Assembly: GCA_030068145.1 (NCBI GenBank)
Contig: JAPJBO010000505.1
Coordinates: forward strand, 1 to 64,000
Source: Diplonema papillatum
Lineage: Eukaryota; Euglenozoa; Diplonemea; Diplonemida; Diplonemidae
Length of the DNA stretch: 64,000 nt
Direction: 5' to 3'
The notes under the pieces are model-generated. The model made no database searches. It was not told the origin of the DNA and saw only the letters and a program-made list of their open reading frames with translations. The position numbers were made by a program, and so were the translations under genes. This document shows positions 48,167 through 57,639 of this stretch, piece after piece (the first letter of the stretch is position 1; each line of letters begins with the position of its first letter).

Positions 48167-48607
48167 TCAATGCTGTGAAAGAAGCGGAGGGCTTCCTTCT
48201 GAGGGAGACCCGTCGAAGTCCAGGTGGTCTGGTATCGACGGTCCCGTGGGCAGAGGCGTAGCCCCTGGTCTTGAGAGAGAGTGGGGGGAGGGGACCATTT
48301 GGTGGCTCCCCTGGCACGTGGAAGGTCCGCGCTGTGGGAGCGGGGTGGGGGGTACACCATCCGCGTGGCTCCGCGTCCTCCCCCTACGGCCCGCGGGGCG
48401 GGAGCGGTATGGGCCGGTGCCGCAGTTGCTCGGTTCCCACATTGCGGTGCTGCAGCCTGAGGGGGCTCGGCCTGAGGCAACGGGGTGTCTTGTGCCTCGG
48501 AGGTCGGCTTTGTCTGGGGTTCGGCAAGGGGGCGACGACGAGGCTTGGCGCGGCGGTCCTTGTCGGGTTGGCCCTGCGAGCACGGAGGGTGGAAGTGCTC
48601 GAGACAC
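48167..48607 (-). pseudogene. LINE E ORF1, C-terminal fragment
   Basis: The 146 remaining residues are Pro/Ser-rich and share the C-terminus with LINE B ORF1 (FDGS..., SPPLLSQH). It ends with CAT TGA GGG, and the frame goes on into ORF2. The rest of ORF1 is missing by 5' truncation. Confidence 0.65.
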
Positions 48608-48651
48608 AACTGACGACGGCTCGGCACGGATTCAACGGCGAGGCGTGGGGG

Positions 48652-49536
48652 ATGGATCTTTTCCCGACGTACGGAGGTGGAAGAGCGGAGCGTGCGGCGA
48701 GATGGGCGGTGTTCAACGACGCTACGGAGAAGAAGAAAGGCAAGAAGACGGCAGTCGTCGGAGGGGATCCGTGGTACGTGCCGGAAGGGGCTCCCCGACA
48801 CGAAAAGTGGGGTGAGCGGGTGTGCCACGAGCACCAGAAGGTGAAATGCGACGGGTGCAAGCGCCAGGGCAAGTCGGTGGCGTGGTGCTGTAAGGCCCAC
48901 CACAAGGAAGACGACGGCCTTGCGGTGAAGTTCTGCGCGCAGCACCGCCTGACGCAATGCGCGACGTGCAAGACGATCGCGGAGTGCTGCCGCAACGGAC
49001 ACCACCGGTGCCTTGATCATGGCATGCCGACGTGTGCGCACTGCAGCCGGCTCGCGGACTTGCGGAGTCGAAGGCCCAAACTGTGCTGTCGGAAGGGGCA
49101 CCACCGGGCGGCCGTGGCGAGAGGAGAAGAAGCAGCATCGAAGAAGAGGAAGGCGGAGCCGGAGGGCGCCGCGACAGCGCCGAGACAGGCGAGACGTGAG
49201 AACGTGGTGTTCATTCTGCGGGAAGCAGCGGAAGGCGAGCGAGAGCCCGCAACATCAACGCCGACATCAGCAGCGAAGGTCGGGAAGACGGCACCAACGC
49301 CAGCGAAGAAGCGGCAATCGGACTCCGCGGCGGAGCCGGTACCGAAAAGACGCAAAGGACGCGTCGATGTGCCACGACCATCGCCCAGGCGCCGAGAAAA
49401 AGCAGAAATCGACGCGCAACCGATGAACCTCGACGAGCAATCGAAGAAGAAGCGAAGCACCAAACGCGCGCCTGAGCGCGACGATCAAGACGAGCTAAAG
49501 AGGCGAAAGCATGACACTTCACGTGCGAAGAGATAA
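48652..49536 (+). CDS. Cys/His-rich, basic protein of unknown function
   Basis: The ATG at 48652 (MDLFPTYGGG) gives 294 residues; the frame is open upstream but overlaps the LINE E remnant in antisense. Residues about 55-150 contain three units of a pattern C-x2-H-x4-C-x2-C-x(n)-CC-x3-HH: CHEHQKVKCDGC...CCKAHH, CAQHRLTQCATC...CCRNGHH and CLDHGMPTCAHC...CCRKGHH. This spacing suits zinc binding but I know no named family with it. The remaining half is Lys/Arg-rich with several possible nuclear localisation signals (KKRKAEPEG, PKRRKGR). It could be a host nuclear protein or part of another retroelement's ORF1. LINE E stops just before it. Confidence 0.55.
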   Translation: MDLFPTYGGGRAERAARWAVFNDATEKKKGKKTAVVGGDPWYVPEGAPRHEKWGERVCHEHQKVKCDGCKRQGKSVAWCCKAHHKEDDGLAVKFCAQHRLTQCATCKTIAECCRNGHHRCLDHGMPTCAHCSRLADLRSRRPKLCCRKGHHRAAVARGEEAASKKRKAEPEGAATAPRQARRENVVFILREAAEGEREPATSTPTSAAKVGKTAPTPAKKRQSDSAAEPVPKRRKGRVDVPRPSPRRREKAEIDAQPMNLDEQSKKKRSTKRAPERDDQDELKRRKHDTSRAKR

Positions 49537-51284
49537 CCGCGCCGTCGGCGATGCAGATTATCGCCACAGATTCTTTGCATCTAATCCAAAATATTACACT
49601 CGATTACGCTCGATCAGGGGGCAGGTGAATTGGCTCAAATAATACGTAATAATCAGGCTAATAATATCTAATAAAATCTAATCGAATCTAATAATAATTA
49701 TTACATGCCAACCGTGATAATGGGTCAAAAGTTAGAAACTTGGTCTATAATGGGTCAAAAGTTTGAAGTATGGTCTATAATGGTCATTGACCCGGTGTCG
49801 CGATAGTGAAGGGTTTTCCGGCTCCCGCCGTACCTCCTACTCCACTTATTCAGCATGGTTTGAGCATCAGTCGAAAAGAACATACCACATCGCTCACCTC
49901 GGACAGATCGAACTGGTAATCCCACAGGCTGTCGCTTTTCTCAGCTTCTTCCTCACCCTGTGTAAATGATTGGTTCATGCTTTGCAAGTTGTGCGTGTGG
50001 TGCTTTTCTTTGCATGGGTGGTCAGGCTTCTTCACTCCCCGTCAGCTTCTTGTCACGCGCGTCAGGGTGAGAACGAGATTCATCATTCTCACCAGCTGCT
50101 GCCTCACCTTCTCGTCGACGCCTTTCTCAGCCAAGCATGATGCCCGGTCAAGCAGTGCGTCGACGTCTCCATCGTCGAAGATGAACGAGGCAAGCCCTAA
50201 GAACATTTCCGGAGTTGGGGCTTGCACTGATAAACGAAGCAACGGACGATCAGCATCAACTGACCAAAGGTGATGAAAATGATAAGGCAAAAGTTTCTTG
50301 GTCTTCGCGTGTACAGGGTATAAACCTCTCTGGGGGGGGGGGGGGGGCAGTGCTGATACTAAGCCTGAGACCCAAAACGAAGTTGCTAACCCTGGGTGGG
50401 GGTGGGTACCCCCCCCACCGCCGTCCGGCTGACAACGATGCCGAGTTTAGGGGCCTTAGCATCAGCACTGGGGGGGGGGGTTTTCCTGTATTGCACTTTT
50501 TCATGTGCAACCGTTGTTCCGGAAATGTTCCCGTCAGTACAGATCAGGGCATTAGCTTCCCATTCCAAATTCCGTCAGCTGACGGAATTTGGAAATCCGG
50601 GCGGCTCAAAAAATTAAAAAAAAAAGTGCAAAAAACGACCTTCGATGAAAAAAAATCGTGGGGGTCCGGTGGAGGCGTGGGTTAGGCCAGCTGTGCCAGG
50701 AAGCTGGCTGGCGGTCAGGGGCTGGCCATCGGTGGGTCGCCGCTGGGCATGGTGGGCTGACTGGCAGAAGTTTGGGGCTGCCGTCGGTGCTGAGCCGAGT
50801 GAGAGAGTCGAGGCTCAGAAGCAGCCCAGAATTCTTGACAGATTCTCTCCGAGTTGACACAAGTGCCTTGTTCCGTGTGATCTCCGGTCTGCATCTACTC
50901 GTGCCAATGATTTGCCAGCACACACTATCTGAGTGGTGGATGAATTTGAAATGGGCTGTTGGCTTCAGGAGTTCGCACCAGGGGAAGCGGGGCGAGGGTC
51001 ACACAGATGGCAAACAGTGCCACCAGTACGTTGGTCGTATGTCTTACGCGACAAACGGACTGAGAAGTGCAAACTCGTTCTCCACCTGAATGTACCGTAC
51101 CGTTTGCCAGGGGGCGGTGCCCCCCGGACCCCCCCTTTTGGAAGGTTCGGGTGGCCTAAATAATCAAAGGCTTCGATTTCAGAGCGGGAAAAGCAAATTG
51201 GCTATTGAGACGGATTTTGGAAAACTGAGGAAAAATGAAGCTAATAGCCTGAATGTACTATTAAAAAAAAAAAAGAGCAATTTA
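49537..51284. other. Stretch without a recognised gene
   Basis: AT-rich from 49570 to 49790, including two copies of a 36-base unit with GGTCTATAATGG. Two G-runs (50331-50346, 50469-50478) and an A-run (50609-50628) occur. An 82-codon minus frame (50042-50290) has plausible composition but no recognised domain. Confidence 0.4.
49718..49790 (+). repeat. Short tandem repeat with TAATGGGTCAAAAGTT
   Basis: The unit TAATGGGTCAAAAGTT...GGTCTA occurs twice and partially a third time. The GGTCTATAATGG part resembles the GGACTATAATGG unit at 29040-29170. Confidence 0.6.
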
Positions 51285-51597
51285 CCTTATAGCCAGCAGG
51301 TACAATTGAAATTCCCTAACAGCCAGCAAAAACAAATTTAATTCCCTTCGAGCCAGCAAAACAAATTCTATTCCCTTCGAGCCAGCAGAAACAAATCTTT
51401 TTCCCTTCGAGCCAGCAAAACAAATTTAATTCCCTTCGAGCCAGCAAAAACAAATTTATTTCCCTTCGAGCCAGCAAAACAAATTTAATTCCCTTCGAGC
51501 CATCAGAACAAATTTAATTCCCTTACGAGCCAGGAAAAACAAATTTAATTCCCTTCGAGCCAGCAAAAACAAATTTAATTCCCTTATAGCCAGCAAC
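51285..51597 (+). repeat. Left minisatellite arm
   Basis: About ten units of roughly 31 bp; consensus begins CCCTTCGAGCCAGC and ends in AAATTTAATT. Confidence 0.85.
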
Positions 51598-51867
51598 AGC
51601 ACTTTTTTTTGGAATTTTCACATTTTCCGGATGTAGGCCTATTTTGGCCATTTTTTGCCATTTTGGCCGATTTGCCCATAGTTTGGCCTATTTTGGCCTC
51701 TGTTGCCGGGTTTAGACTTTGGCCATTGCCTCCAGATTTTGCTCATAATTTGCAAAGTGCATTTCCCTGACAACATTGAAGAAAACAATTTCCGACATTG
51801 CCGTTGACAGGCACTGGTCCCCTACAGCACTGATCACTCCCCAGGAGCAATCAGTATTCTTACTTCA

Positions 51868-51935
51868 TCAATTCCAGCACCATAATCAAACTCACTGTAC
51901 ATCAATTCCAGCACCATAATCAAACTCACTGTATA
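51868..51935 (+). repeat. 34-bp direct tandem duplication
   Basis: CATCAATTCCAGCACCATAA followed by TCAAACTCACTGTA occurs twice in succession. Confidence 0.85.
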
Positions 51936-52415
51936 ATCAAGGCGCTTCCTTTTGATTCAGAAAGGATTCATGTCCGCGCGAACCCCCTACGGCACTGTAA
52001 AATGTAGGGGGGCCCTACTCCTATTGCATGTTCGCGTGTTTCACAATAACCCGGTCGGTTCCTCCATATGTACAGGCTTGCTTTTGCACGCATGTGTATC
52101 CTTTTTCAGGGTGTGCTTATCCCTTCCATCCCTTTGCTTAGTTCGTGAGCCATGATTGTTTCGTCAAAGGCATGCATCCTGGCAGGTATCCCCTTTTTTT
52201 TTTGGGAGGACAAAGCGGGAAGGGGGGGGTTAATATTGCATCATCCTGCGTAAAGTCATCTGCACTACGATCAACAGAATTCGCTCTCTAAGTACGGAGT
52301 CAAGTCTCGTCTGTATACGCGATGCGGTTTACCGAAGCCATCGAGCGCCACGGCCAGGGATGGATACGTTTACTCGCTGATCGATGCTACGGCAGTACAG
52401 CAAACCCACTATGCA

Positions 52416-52804
52416 GCCTGAGTTCAGCCCCGCGCACCTAGCGCTCACAAGGCAACCCATGATCACTTCGGTGTGAGGGATCAGTCCTGACCGAGCCTAA
52501 TGCCTGCCGGGCGCCTGCTCCGTTGCGGTGTTTGCTTTCTGACCAATGCGTTCCACGTCTGAAGGGTCCTTGCGTTAAGTTCGCGCCTTCTGTGGGTATA
52601 CAGACTTGATCACGACTTTTGGAAACGAAGCTTACTCTTGAGATCTGGTGTGGAGGGCCATCGTTACCTGACAAAACCCACTCATGCAGCCTGAGTTCAG
52701 CCCCGCGCATCTAGCGCTCACAAGGCAACCCGTGATCACTTCGGTGTGAGGGATCAGTCCTGACCGAGCCTAATGCCTGCCGGGCGCCTGCTCCGTTGCG
52801 GTGT
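52416..52804. repeat. Two copies of a 118-bp segment, 271 bp apart
   Basis: The copies at 52416-52534 and 52687-52804 are almost identical (GCCTGAGTTCAGCCCCGCGC to CTCCGTTGCGGTGTTT). Each contains the dyad TCACTTCGGTGTGA. They might be copies of a small structured RNA gene, but I could not match them to 5S, SRP or an snRNA. Confidence 0.7.
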
Positions 52805-53098
52805 TTTGAAAACTAGGTAACTTTGTGCTCAGCGGTCCTACGAATCATGTTCCACGTCCTGTGATTCGTACTTTCAAACTTAATGCCATGAATCATGTTC
52901 TACCTCCTGTGATTCGTGTGACTTTTAACAATCTTGTCATTTCGCCCCCACTCCTTCCTACAGCAGGACAGGTCCTGCTCTGTGGGCAACCAATGTTTTC
53001 TCACCCAGGCTGGTAGAACTGGTCATCCTGTCCAGGCGTCCAGACTGGTGGGACTGGTGTGGTCAAGCTGTCCAGGCTGGTGGACTGTTCTGGTCAAG

Positions 53099-53289
53099 TG
53101 CTATAAGGGACTTAAATTTGTTTTGCTGGCTGTAAGGGAATGCAATTGCTTTTGCTGGCTGTTGGGGAATTAAATTTGTTTTGCTGGCTGTTAGGGAATT
53201 AAATTTGTTTTGCTGGCTCGAAGGGAAATAAATTTGTTTTTGCTGGCTGTTAAGGAATTAAATTTGTTTTGATGGCTCGAAGGGAAATA
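53099..53289 (-). repeat. Right minisatellite arm
   Basis: About six units, inverse of the left arm. Confidence 0.85.
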
Positions 53290-53452
53290 CCCCCCCAAAA
53301 AAAAGAAAAAACAACTCTCGTCAGTCCACCGGCAATCAGATCACCAGACTTTGAACACGCGGACCTCGGAGGCTTGTTTCCTCCTGCTCATTTCCCCCGT
53401 TGGGGTTCGCCGCTTCGAGTGTCATGAGGCTGACTCAGATACGAACGTGGAA

Positions 53453-53744
53453 AATACTCGACGTAGCTGCTTCGACTCCGAATGAAAGGGGGGAAATATA
53501 GAGGTAAGGGGCAAATACAATACAAACACAATCTGATTTGTTCTTCGCTTACACCACCGTGTGTTGTTTTCTCACTCAGGACTTTGACCTGTTGTGTTTG
53601 TGTGATTTGTCGTGTAGGGGTAGACCCGCATGACCTCACGTCCGTTCAACACGTGGTTCGGTAGTTACAGCACTTGGGATCCCTTCTGTTCTTTGTCGGG
53701 CAGCATCGTCGAGCATTTCCTTTCAAGCTGGCGCTTATGTAAAA
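53453..53744 (+). repeat. SINE-like repeat, copy 1
   Basis: About 292 bases shared with 58475-58772 and, for the last 210, with 62641-62850. All three end in CGCTTATGTAAAA or close to it and then diverge. Confidence 0.8.
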
Positions 53745-53809
53745 CAAAGACTGTGGCAGGGCTCACATCAGACCCGAAACCTTGGCATAGTGTTTGAACA
53801 CGAAACCGC

Positions 53810-56098
53810 CTAAAAATGAAGGAATCGTACCAGGTGGGCGTCTGACTCCAGCATGGAGTGGAACTCGCCGGAGCGCACGCATTGGATGAGCCGATGCTGC
53901 GCTTGCGAGAGGCCGGACGCGTGCGAGTGGCGGCTGACGTAGTTCTCGACGACCGATTCGCGCACGGCGTCGAAGATGGCGACCGTCCGGCGCATCTCGT
54001 CGTTTTCGGACGCCTGGGCGGCGGCCTCGAACTCCTTCAGCGCCCGCCTCCGCTCGCGCAGCGTCCGGAGCCTGCCGTCGGTGCGCTTGTACAGCGCGAG
54101 CTTCACCCGGTACTCGCCCTCCACGCCCACCCTCGCTTTCTGCTCTGCAATCGAGCGCTCGCGCTTCCATTTGTGGTACATTCGGGTGAACGCCCATTCG
54201 AACCTGTCCTCGCGCTCGTGGTACCGGTCTGGTTCGGTAGAGACCGAGTCGACGGTCGCCATCACGTCGGCGACGAGGTTTGCGGGGGTCTGCGAGGCTT
54301 CGTCCTCGTCGCGGTGGCCTTCGAGCATCTTCGCGAAAACGGCCTCTTTTTGCTCGGGCGTCGGCACCTTCACCGCGTAGCCGGCTTCGGGCACCCAAGA
54401 CCACGAGACGGTGCGCGTTGTGCCGCAGATCCACAGAGCGTCGCCGCCGCCCGTCTGGCTCCCGGCCGCGAACGGGCTGTGTGCGGCGACCGTGACGTTC
54501 TGCATCAGATAGTCTGGGCAGTTCTGGTCCTGGGGGTCGACGGTTTCCCGCGAGGCGCGCTTGCCGATGGTCCGCCTGAGGTGTCCGATGAGGTACTCGA
54601 CGTCTTCGGCGGCGTGCCGCGCAAGGTTGATCACCGCCGCCCGCTCGGCCGCCGCGGCCGCGAAGTCCGCGCCCGCCAGCCGCTGCAGGTACCCCACAGC
54701 CATCGCGGTCACCCTCGCATCGTCGCGCGCCTCGGCGGCGCCTTCCGGCGTCGACCACACCCGGGTTCCCTGGTCCTTCTTCAGGCACTCCGCCGCGACC
54801 GCGTACCAGTCGAGCGCGTGGACAGGATCGTTCCCCGGGACCATCAGAGGTCCCGGCGCCACCGTGCCCAGCGCCGCGGCTGAGTTGCCCAGGAAAAACG
54901 CGTCGGTCCGCGCTGCGTTGCCGCCGGGGATGTTCCCGGGGGCCGCGAGGCAGCGGAGGAACTGGAACGCGACGGGGGCGGCGCCGTTGACGAAGGACGC
55001 GAGGGATTGCTGCTTGTCGGCGGCGGCGTCCGTGTCTGGGGAGTTGAGGTGGAAGGCCCACGCCGTCGGTGCCTGCCGGGTGTGGTCGGCGACGATGGAC
55101 CGCAGCGCGGAGCCGAAGGCCAGGTTTTTGAGCCGCGCCGCCAGCGAAGCCGACGGGTGCGGAAACGCCGCCGGCAGCCGCGGCCCGGCGAACGGCCGCT
55201 TCTTCACCTTCTGGACGGCCTCCTCGGCCGCCGGCGCGTCCGAGTCAAAGGCGAGATCCGCCGAGAAGTCCGGTACGTCGTCGTCGGCGCCGCCGGCCGG
55301 CTTGTCGTCGCGAGCGTCCGCTGCGGCGCGTTCGGCGCTTTCCCGGTGGACGGCCGCCGCAGCGACGTATTCGCCGAGAACCTGCCACCGCAGCCACTCT
55401 CCGAGGGTGATGTTCGGGGCGACTTTTTGGTCGAAGGCCGCGGCCAGCTCCGCCGTGCGCGCCTCCGTCAGCCCGGCGGACGCGAACGCCTCCGCCGCGA
55501 GACCCGTCTCCGCCCAGAGCTCGAAAGGCATCAGCAGGTAGTCGGAGGCGAGCTCCCGCATCCCCGCCTCGGTCGCCGCGTACAGCGCGGGGCGGGTGCC
55601 GCTGCGCACGTCGTCAGCGTGCTGTGCTTCGAGGACGTCCGCTACGCTGTCCCAGTGGCGGGTGACGGCCGCGAGCGCCTGCGTTCTCTCCCCGTCGGAC
55701 AGCGCGAGGAAGCTGTCGAGGAAGAGCTGGAAGTCGGGTCGGAACTCCGGCACGCTCTTCGCCGCCTCCCAGAAGGCCCTGGGCCCCCTTTGGTCCAGTT
55801 CGGTGATCATCCGGTTGAAGGACCGGTCGCTCAGCTCGGCGCCCGCGACAACCTGGTGGTTGAACGTCGAGCTGCACCAGTCGCCTTGGCACTCGACAGC
55901 GGTCGCCTTCGCGAGGAAGTGGAAGAAGGCGTCCGTCTTCGACCCGTCGGCGACGGCGGCGCACAAGTCGTGCAGCCACACCGCGCTGGCCCGCCACGCG
56001 TCCGCGGCCGAGCCCCCCGAGGCTGCTTTGGACACGATCCCCTTCGACAGCAAGTTGACAACTTCTGGGAAGTCAAGCCCGGTCGCCGGTAGAGGCAC
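53810..56098 (-). CDS. Unknown protein, about 762 residues
   Basis: The frame is open from a TAA near 56162 to 53810; the given start is a GTG, since no ATG occurs in the first 95 codons. The real N-terminus probably comes from an upstream exon: ATAAAAACAG just before GTTCCAACGC (about 56120) would be a fitting acceptor. The protein is Ala-rich and probably helical, with a basic coiled-coil-like part at residues about 590-690 (HEREDRFEWAFTRMYHKWKRER, RLRTLRERRRALKEFEAAAQ). I recognise no domain. Codon composition is GC-rich, and shadows are open on both strands; this frame is chosen for its length and natural composition. It is flanked by SINE-like copies 1 and 2 and shares the strand with the NAR1 exon and the gene at 56874. 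Confidence 0.6.
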   Translation of the reverse strand: MPLPATGLDFPEVVNLLSKGIVSKAASGGSAADAWRASAVWLHDLCAAVADGSKTDAFFHFLAKATAVECQGDWCSSTFNHQVVAGAELSDRSFNRMITELDQRGPRAFWEAAKSVPEFRPDFQLFLDSFLALSDGERTQALAAVTRHWDSVADVLEAQHADDVRSGTRPALYAATEAGMRELASDYLLMPFELWAETGLAAEAFASAGLTEARTAELAAAFDQKVAPNITLGEWLRWQVLGEYVAAAAVHRESAERAAADARDDKPAGGADDDVPDFSADLAFDSDAPAAEEAVQKVKKRPFAGPRLPAAFPHPSASLAARLKNLAFGSALRSIVADHTRQAPTAWAFHLNSPDTDAAADKQQSLASFVNGAAPVAFQFLRCLAAPGNIPGGNAARTDAFFLGNSAAALGTVAPGPLMVPGNDPVHALDWYAVAAECLKKDQGTRVWSTPEGAAEARDDARVTAMAVGYLQRLAGADFAAAAAERAAVINLARHAAEDVEYLIGHLRRTIGKRASRETVDPQDQNCPDYLMQNVTVAAHSPFAAGSQTGGGDALWICGTTRTVSWSWVPEAGYAVKVPTPEQKEAVFAKMLEGHRDEDEASQTPANLVADVMATVDSVSTEPDRYHEREDRFEWAFTRMYHKWKRERSIAEQKARVGVEGEYRVKLALYKRTDGRLRTLRERRRALKEFEAAAQASENDEMRRTVAIFDAVRESVVENYVSRHSHASGLSQAQHRLIQCVRSGEFHSMLESDAHLVRFLHF

Positions 56099-56254
56099 GC
56101 CGTTGCTCAGGCGTTGGAACCTGTTTTTATGAAAGTTAAGTTCGCTTGAGAATTCGGGGGTTTAGAGTCTACGGCTAGTGAAAGTGTTAGTTTAACCAAG
56201 TTAATGTTTTTGCAGATTCACTTCACAGATTCCGGTATTTCAAAGTGCCACGGT

Positions 56255-56472
56255 TCACAGCGCTTGCGACAGGAAGGGCCAGAACTTGCGCAGCGACTGC
56301 TCCTGCACAAGGGTCTCCGACGTCGTGACGCAGTCGCTGCACGCCAAGCAGTCTGCGAGTCTGCTGACCTTCGCCCTCTTGTCGTGCCATGACGGAGTCG
56401 ACCTCCTCAGCAGGCAGCAACGGCAGCACGCAAGCCTGCGACGGCGCGATGTAGTCGAGCCCCGTCAGCTGC
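56255..56472 (-). CDS. N-terminal exon of NAR1/NARFL (cytosolic iron-sulfur assembly), partial
   Basis: Behind a strong acceptor (TTTCTCTCTCCTTGCAG) the minus strand reads LTGLDYIAPSQACVLPL, matching the start of Nar1 (a Fe-only-hydrogenase-like protein that hands Fe-S clusters to targets). After a change of frame comes AKVSRLADCLACSDCVTTSE, matching the second part of the N-terminal cluster site. All four cysteine ligands (one in PSQAC, three in CLACSDC) are present. The frame change could be a tiny intron: removal of 25 bases from GTCGACTCC to GACAAG restores the frame. The frame ends at 56255. No later Nar1 exon is seen in the window, so this is either one exon of a gene spread further or a stranded pseudogene piece. 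Confidence 0.65.
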
Positions 56473-56572
56473 AAGGAGAGAGAAATTGCTGTACCACGGT
56501 AAGAAACTAGCGTCTAATACGACAAAAACCGTACACCGCGAGAGTAGGAGAACGTAGAAAGGGAAACTAAAG

Positions 56573-56695
56573 TTTTCGTTGACCGCATTACCCTGAACCC
56601 AAATCCTGGACGTGGTTTCAGGTGGCAAATTGGCAAATCCCCCCAGCCACCCAGACGGCTCGGTTTCCCCACACTTCGCATTGTGGCTAAAATAC
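56573..56695 (+). repeat. Dispersed repeat, copy 2 (copy 1 at 43320-43450)
   Basis: Same words CCCAAATCCTGGACGTGGTT and CAGGTGGCAAATT as copy 1, again ending in GTGGCTAAAA, here followed directly by the inverted repeat at 56688. Confidence 0.75.
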
Positions 56696-56905
56696 TCGAG
56701 GGGCTGCCTTGTGCTTATTTCGAAGGAGGAGGAGGAGAACCAATACAGCTACAAAGTGGGTCTCTTTTGTTGAGCGCGTACGCCCGCCACTAAACCCACA
56801 TTCACCTGTTCTTCGCGTGGGCTACAGCACATTCCTTTGATCTTCCGCAGCTGGCAGTCTTCTCAAGTATTTCCTACAAAGCAGGTGCTACTACAAAAAA
56901 GAAGC
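56688..56905 (-). repeat. Inverted repeat, left member
   Basis: About 215 bases that recur inverted at 59540-59772 with small indels. Shared words on the minus strand: CCTGCTTTGTAGGAAAT, GCTGTAGCCCAC, GACCCACTTTGTAG, CCTTCGAAAT. Its right end overlaps the 3' end of the gene at 56874. Confidence 0.8.
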
Positions 56906-57527
56906 GGGAAGACCTGCTGGAAAGGTCGTTGAAGTGCCGCGTCTCGATGAGCTGCCGAAAGTAGACGTTGTGCGCGGGGGCCTTCGGGAAAGAAGCCTTC
57001 GCTTTCCGCAGGAGCTGGTCGAGCGGCAGGGTGCCGACGTCTTCGCGGAGGCAGAACGGGTCCACCGCGCGCAGGTCGTCGTCGACGCTCAGAGCCGTCG
57101 GCGGGACCCCGTTTCGAAGCTGATACTCGACAGCCTGCGCCCCGGACCACGACCTGCGGAACCTGCCCTTGCTGCCGGCCTTCGGCTCCCACGCCGGCAC
57201 ATCGTCGGCCGCGATCGACGATTTGCGGCGGGTTCGGTTAAGCTCCTCCCGGTGCTTCATGACTTTGATACGCTGAATCCTCTCTTGCTCCCGCGTGAGC
57301 TCGCTGGTGTTCGTCTCGTCAAGCTTGGGTGAACGGACCTGCTTGTGGTCCCTGTGCAAGATGTAGTCCGGAAGATCGTAGTACATCTGGCTGGCGGTGA
57401 ACTCCGGCATCGTGTTCGCATCGGGCTTCGGGTACATGTTCAGGTACCCACGCTTCTGCCGCATCTCGGCCGTCAAGCACACCCGCTCCGAAGCCACCCG
57501 CAGCTTTGCACGGTGCATCGCTGACAT
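56874..57527 (-). CDS. Unknown protein, about 217 residues, possibly a first exon
   Basis: The ATG at 57527 (MSAMHRAKLRV) is directly preceded by an in-frame TGA, so the N-terminus is well fixed; a second ATG follows three codons later. The sequence is hydrophilic with clear natural composition (MYPKPDANTMPEF, YYDLPDYILHRDHK, ELTREQERIQRIKVMKHREEL). I know no family for it. The last 13 residues lie in the dispersed inverted repeat, so the true C-terminus may differ; CAGGTCTTCC at about 56910 could be a splice donor. The upstream flank contains a CA-rich microsatellite ending in CACAG, a possible trans-splice acceptor. Confidence 0.6.
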   Translation of the reverse strand: MSAMHRAKLRVASERVCLTAEMRQKRGYLNMYPKPDANTMPEFTASQMYYDLPDYILHRDHKQVRSPKLDETNTSELTREQERIQRIKVMKHREELNRTRRKSSIAADDVPAWEPKAGSKGRFRRSWSGAQAVEYQLRNGVPPTALSVDDDLRAVDPFCLREDVGTLPLDQLLRKAKASFPKAPAHNVYFRQLIETRHFNDLSSRSSRFFFVVAPAL

Positions 57528-57571
57528 TCACGCCTTCCTGCCTTTCAAAACTACCCGCCTTGGTCTCTTTT

Positions 57572-57576
57572 TGTTG

Positions 57577-57612
<36 letters not shown>
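57572..57612 (+). repeat. (GT)n microsatellite
   Basis: About 18 GT pairs with one A interruption. Confidence 0.95.
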
Positions 57613-57613
<1 letters not shown>

Positions 57614-57639
57614 TGGAATTCAATCTCGGGTAACCCCTG

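Larger units (their letters stand above)
43600..48607 (-). mobile_element. LINE E, 5'-truncated and mutated relative of LINE B
   Basis: It holds the last 147 codons of an ORF1 and a nearly complete ORF2, broken by two frameshifts. ORF1 ends with SPPLLSQH, exactly as in LINE B. The 5' truncation point is close to the Cys/His-rich gene on the other strand. The 3' limit is approximate. Confidence 0.75.
51285..53289. mobile_element. Foldback-like element with minisatellite arms
   Basis: The left arm (51285-51597, about ten units) and right arm (53099-53289, about six units) consist of the same 31-32-bp unit in opposite orientation: CCCTTCGAGCCAGCAAAAAC and its inverse. The 1.5-kb centre has no ORF of note but has its own duplications. 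Inverted tandem-repeat arms around a unique centre is the structure of Foldback elements. No target duplication was identified. Confidence 0.65.

Noticed and set aside
47908..49104. 398-codon minus frame across the LINE E and Cys/His-gene boundary
   Set aside because: It joins unrelated regions; its right half is antisense to the Cys-rich gene and its left half is in the wrong frame relative to the LINE E ORF1-ORF2 junction.
52416..52804. 5S rRNA or SRP RNA gene copies
   Set aside because: Only a word or two resemble SRP helix 8, and the 5S internal control sequence is absent; left as an unidentified repeat.
53858..56092. Long plus-strand frames opposite the 762-codon gene
   Set aside because: GC-rich shadows; their composition is Arg/Ala/Pro-heavy without natural features, while the minus frame is longer and better.
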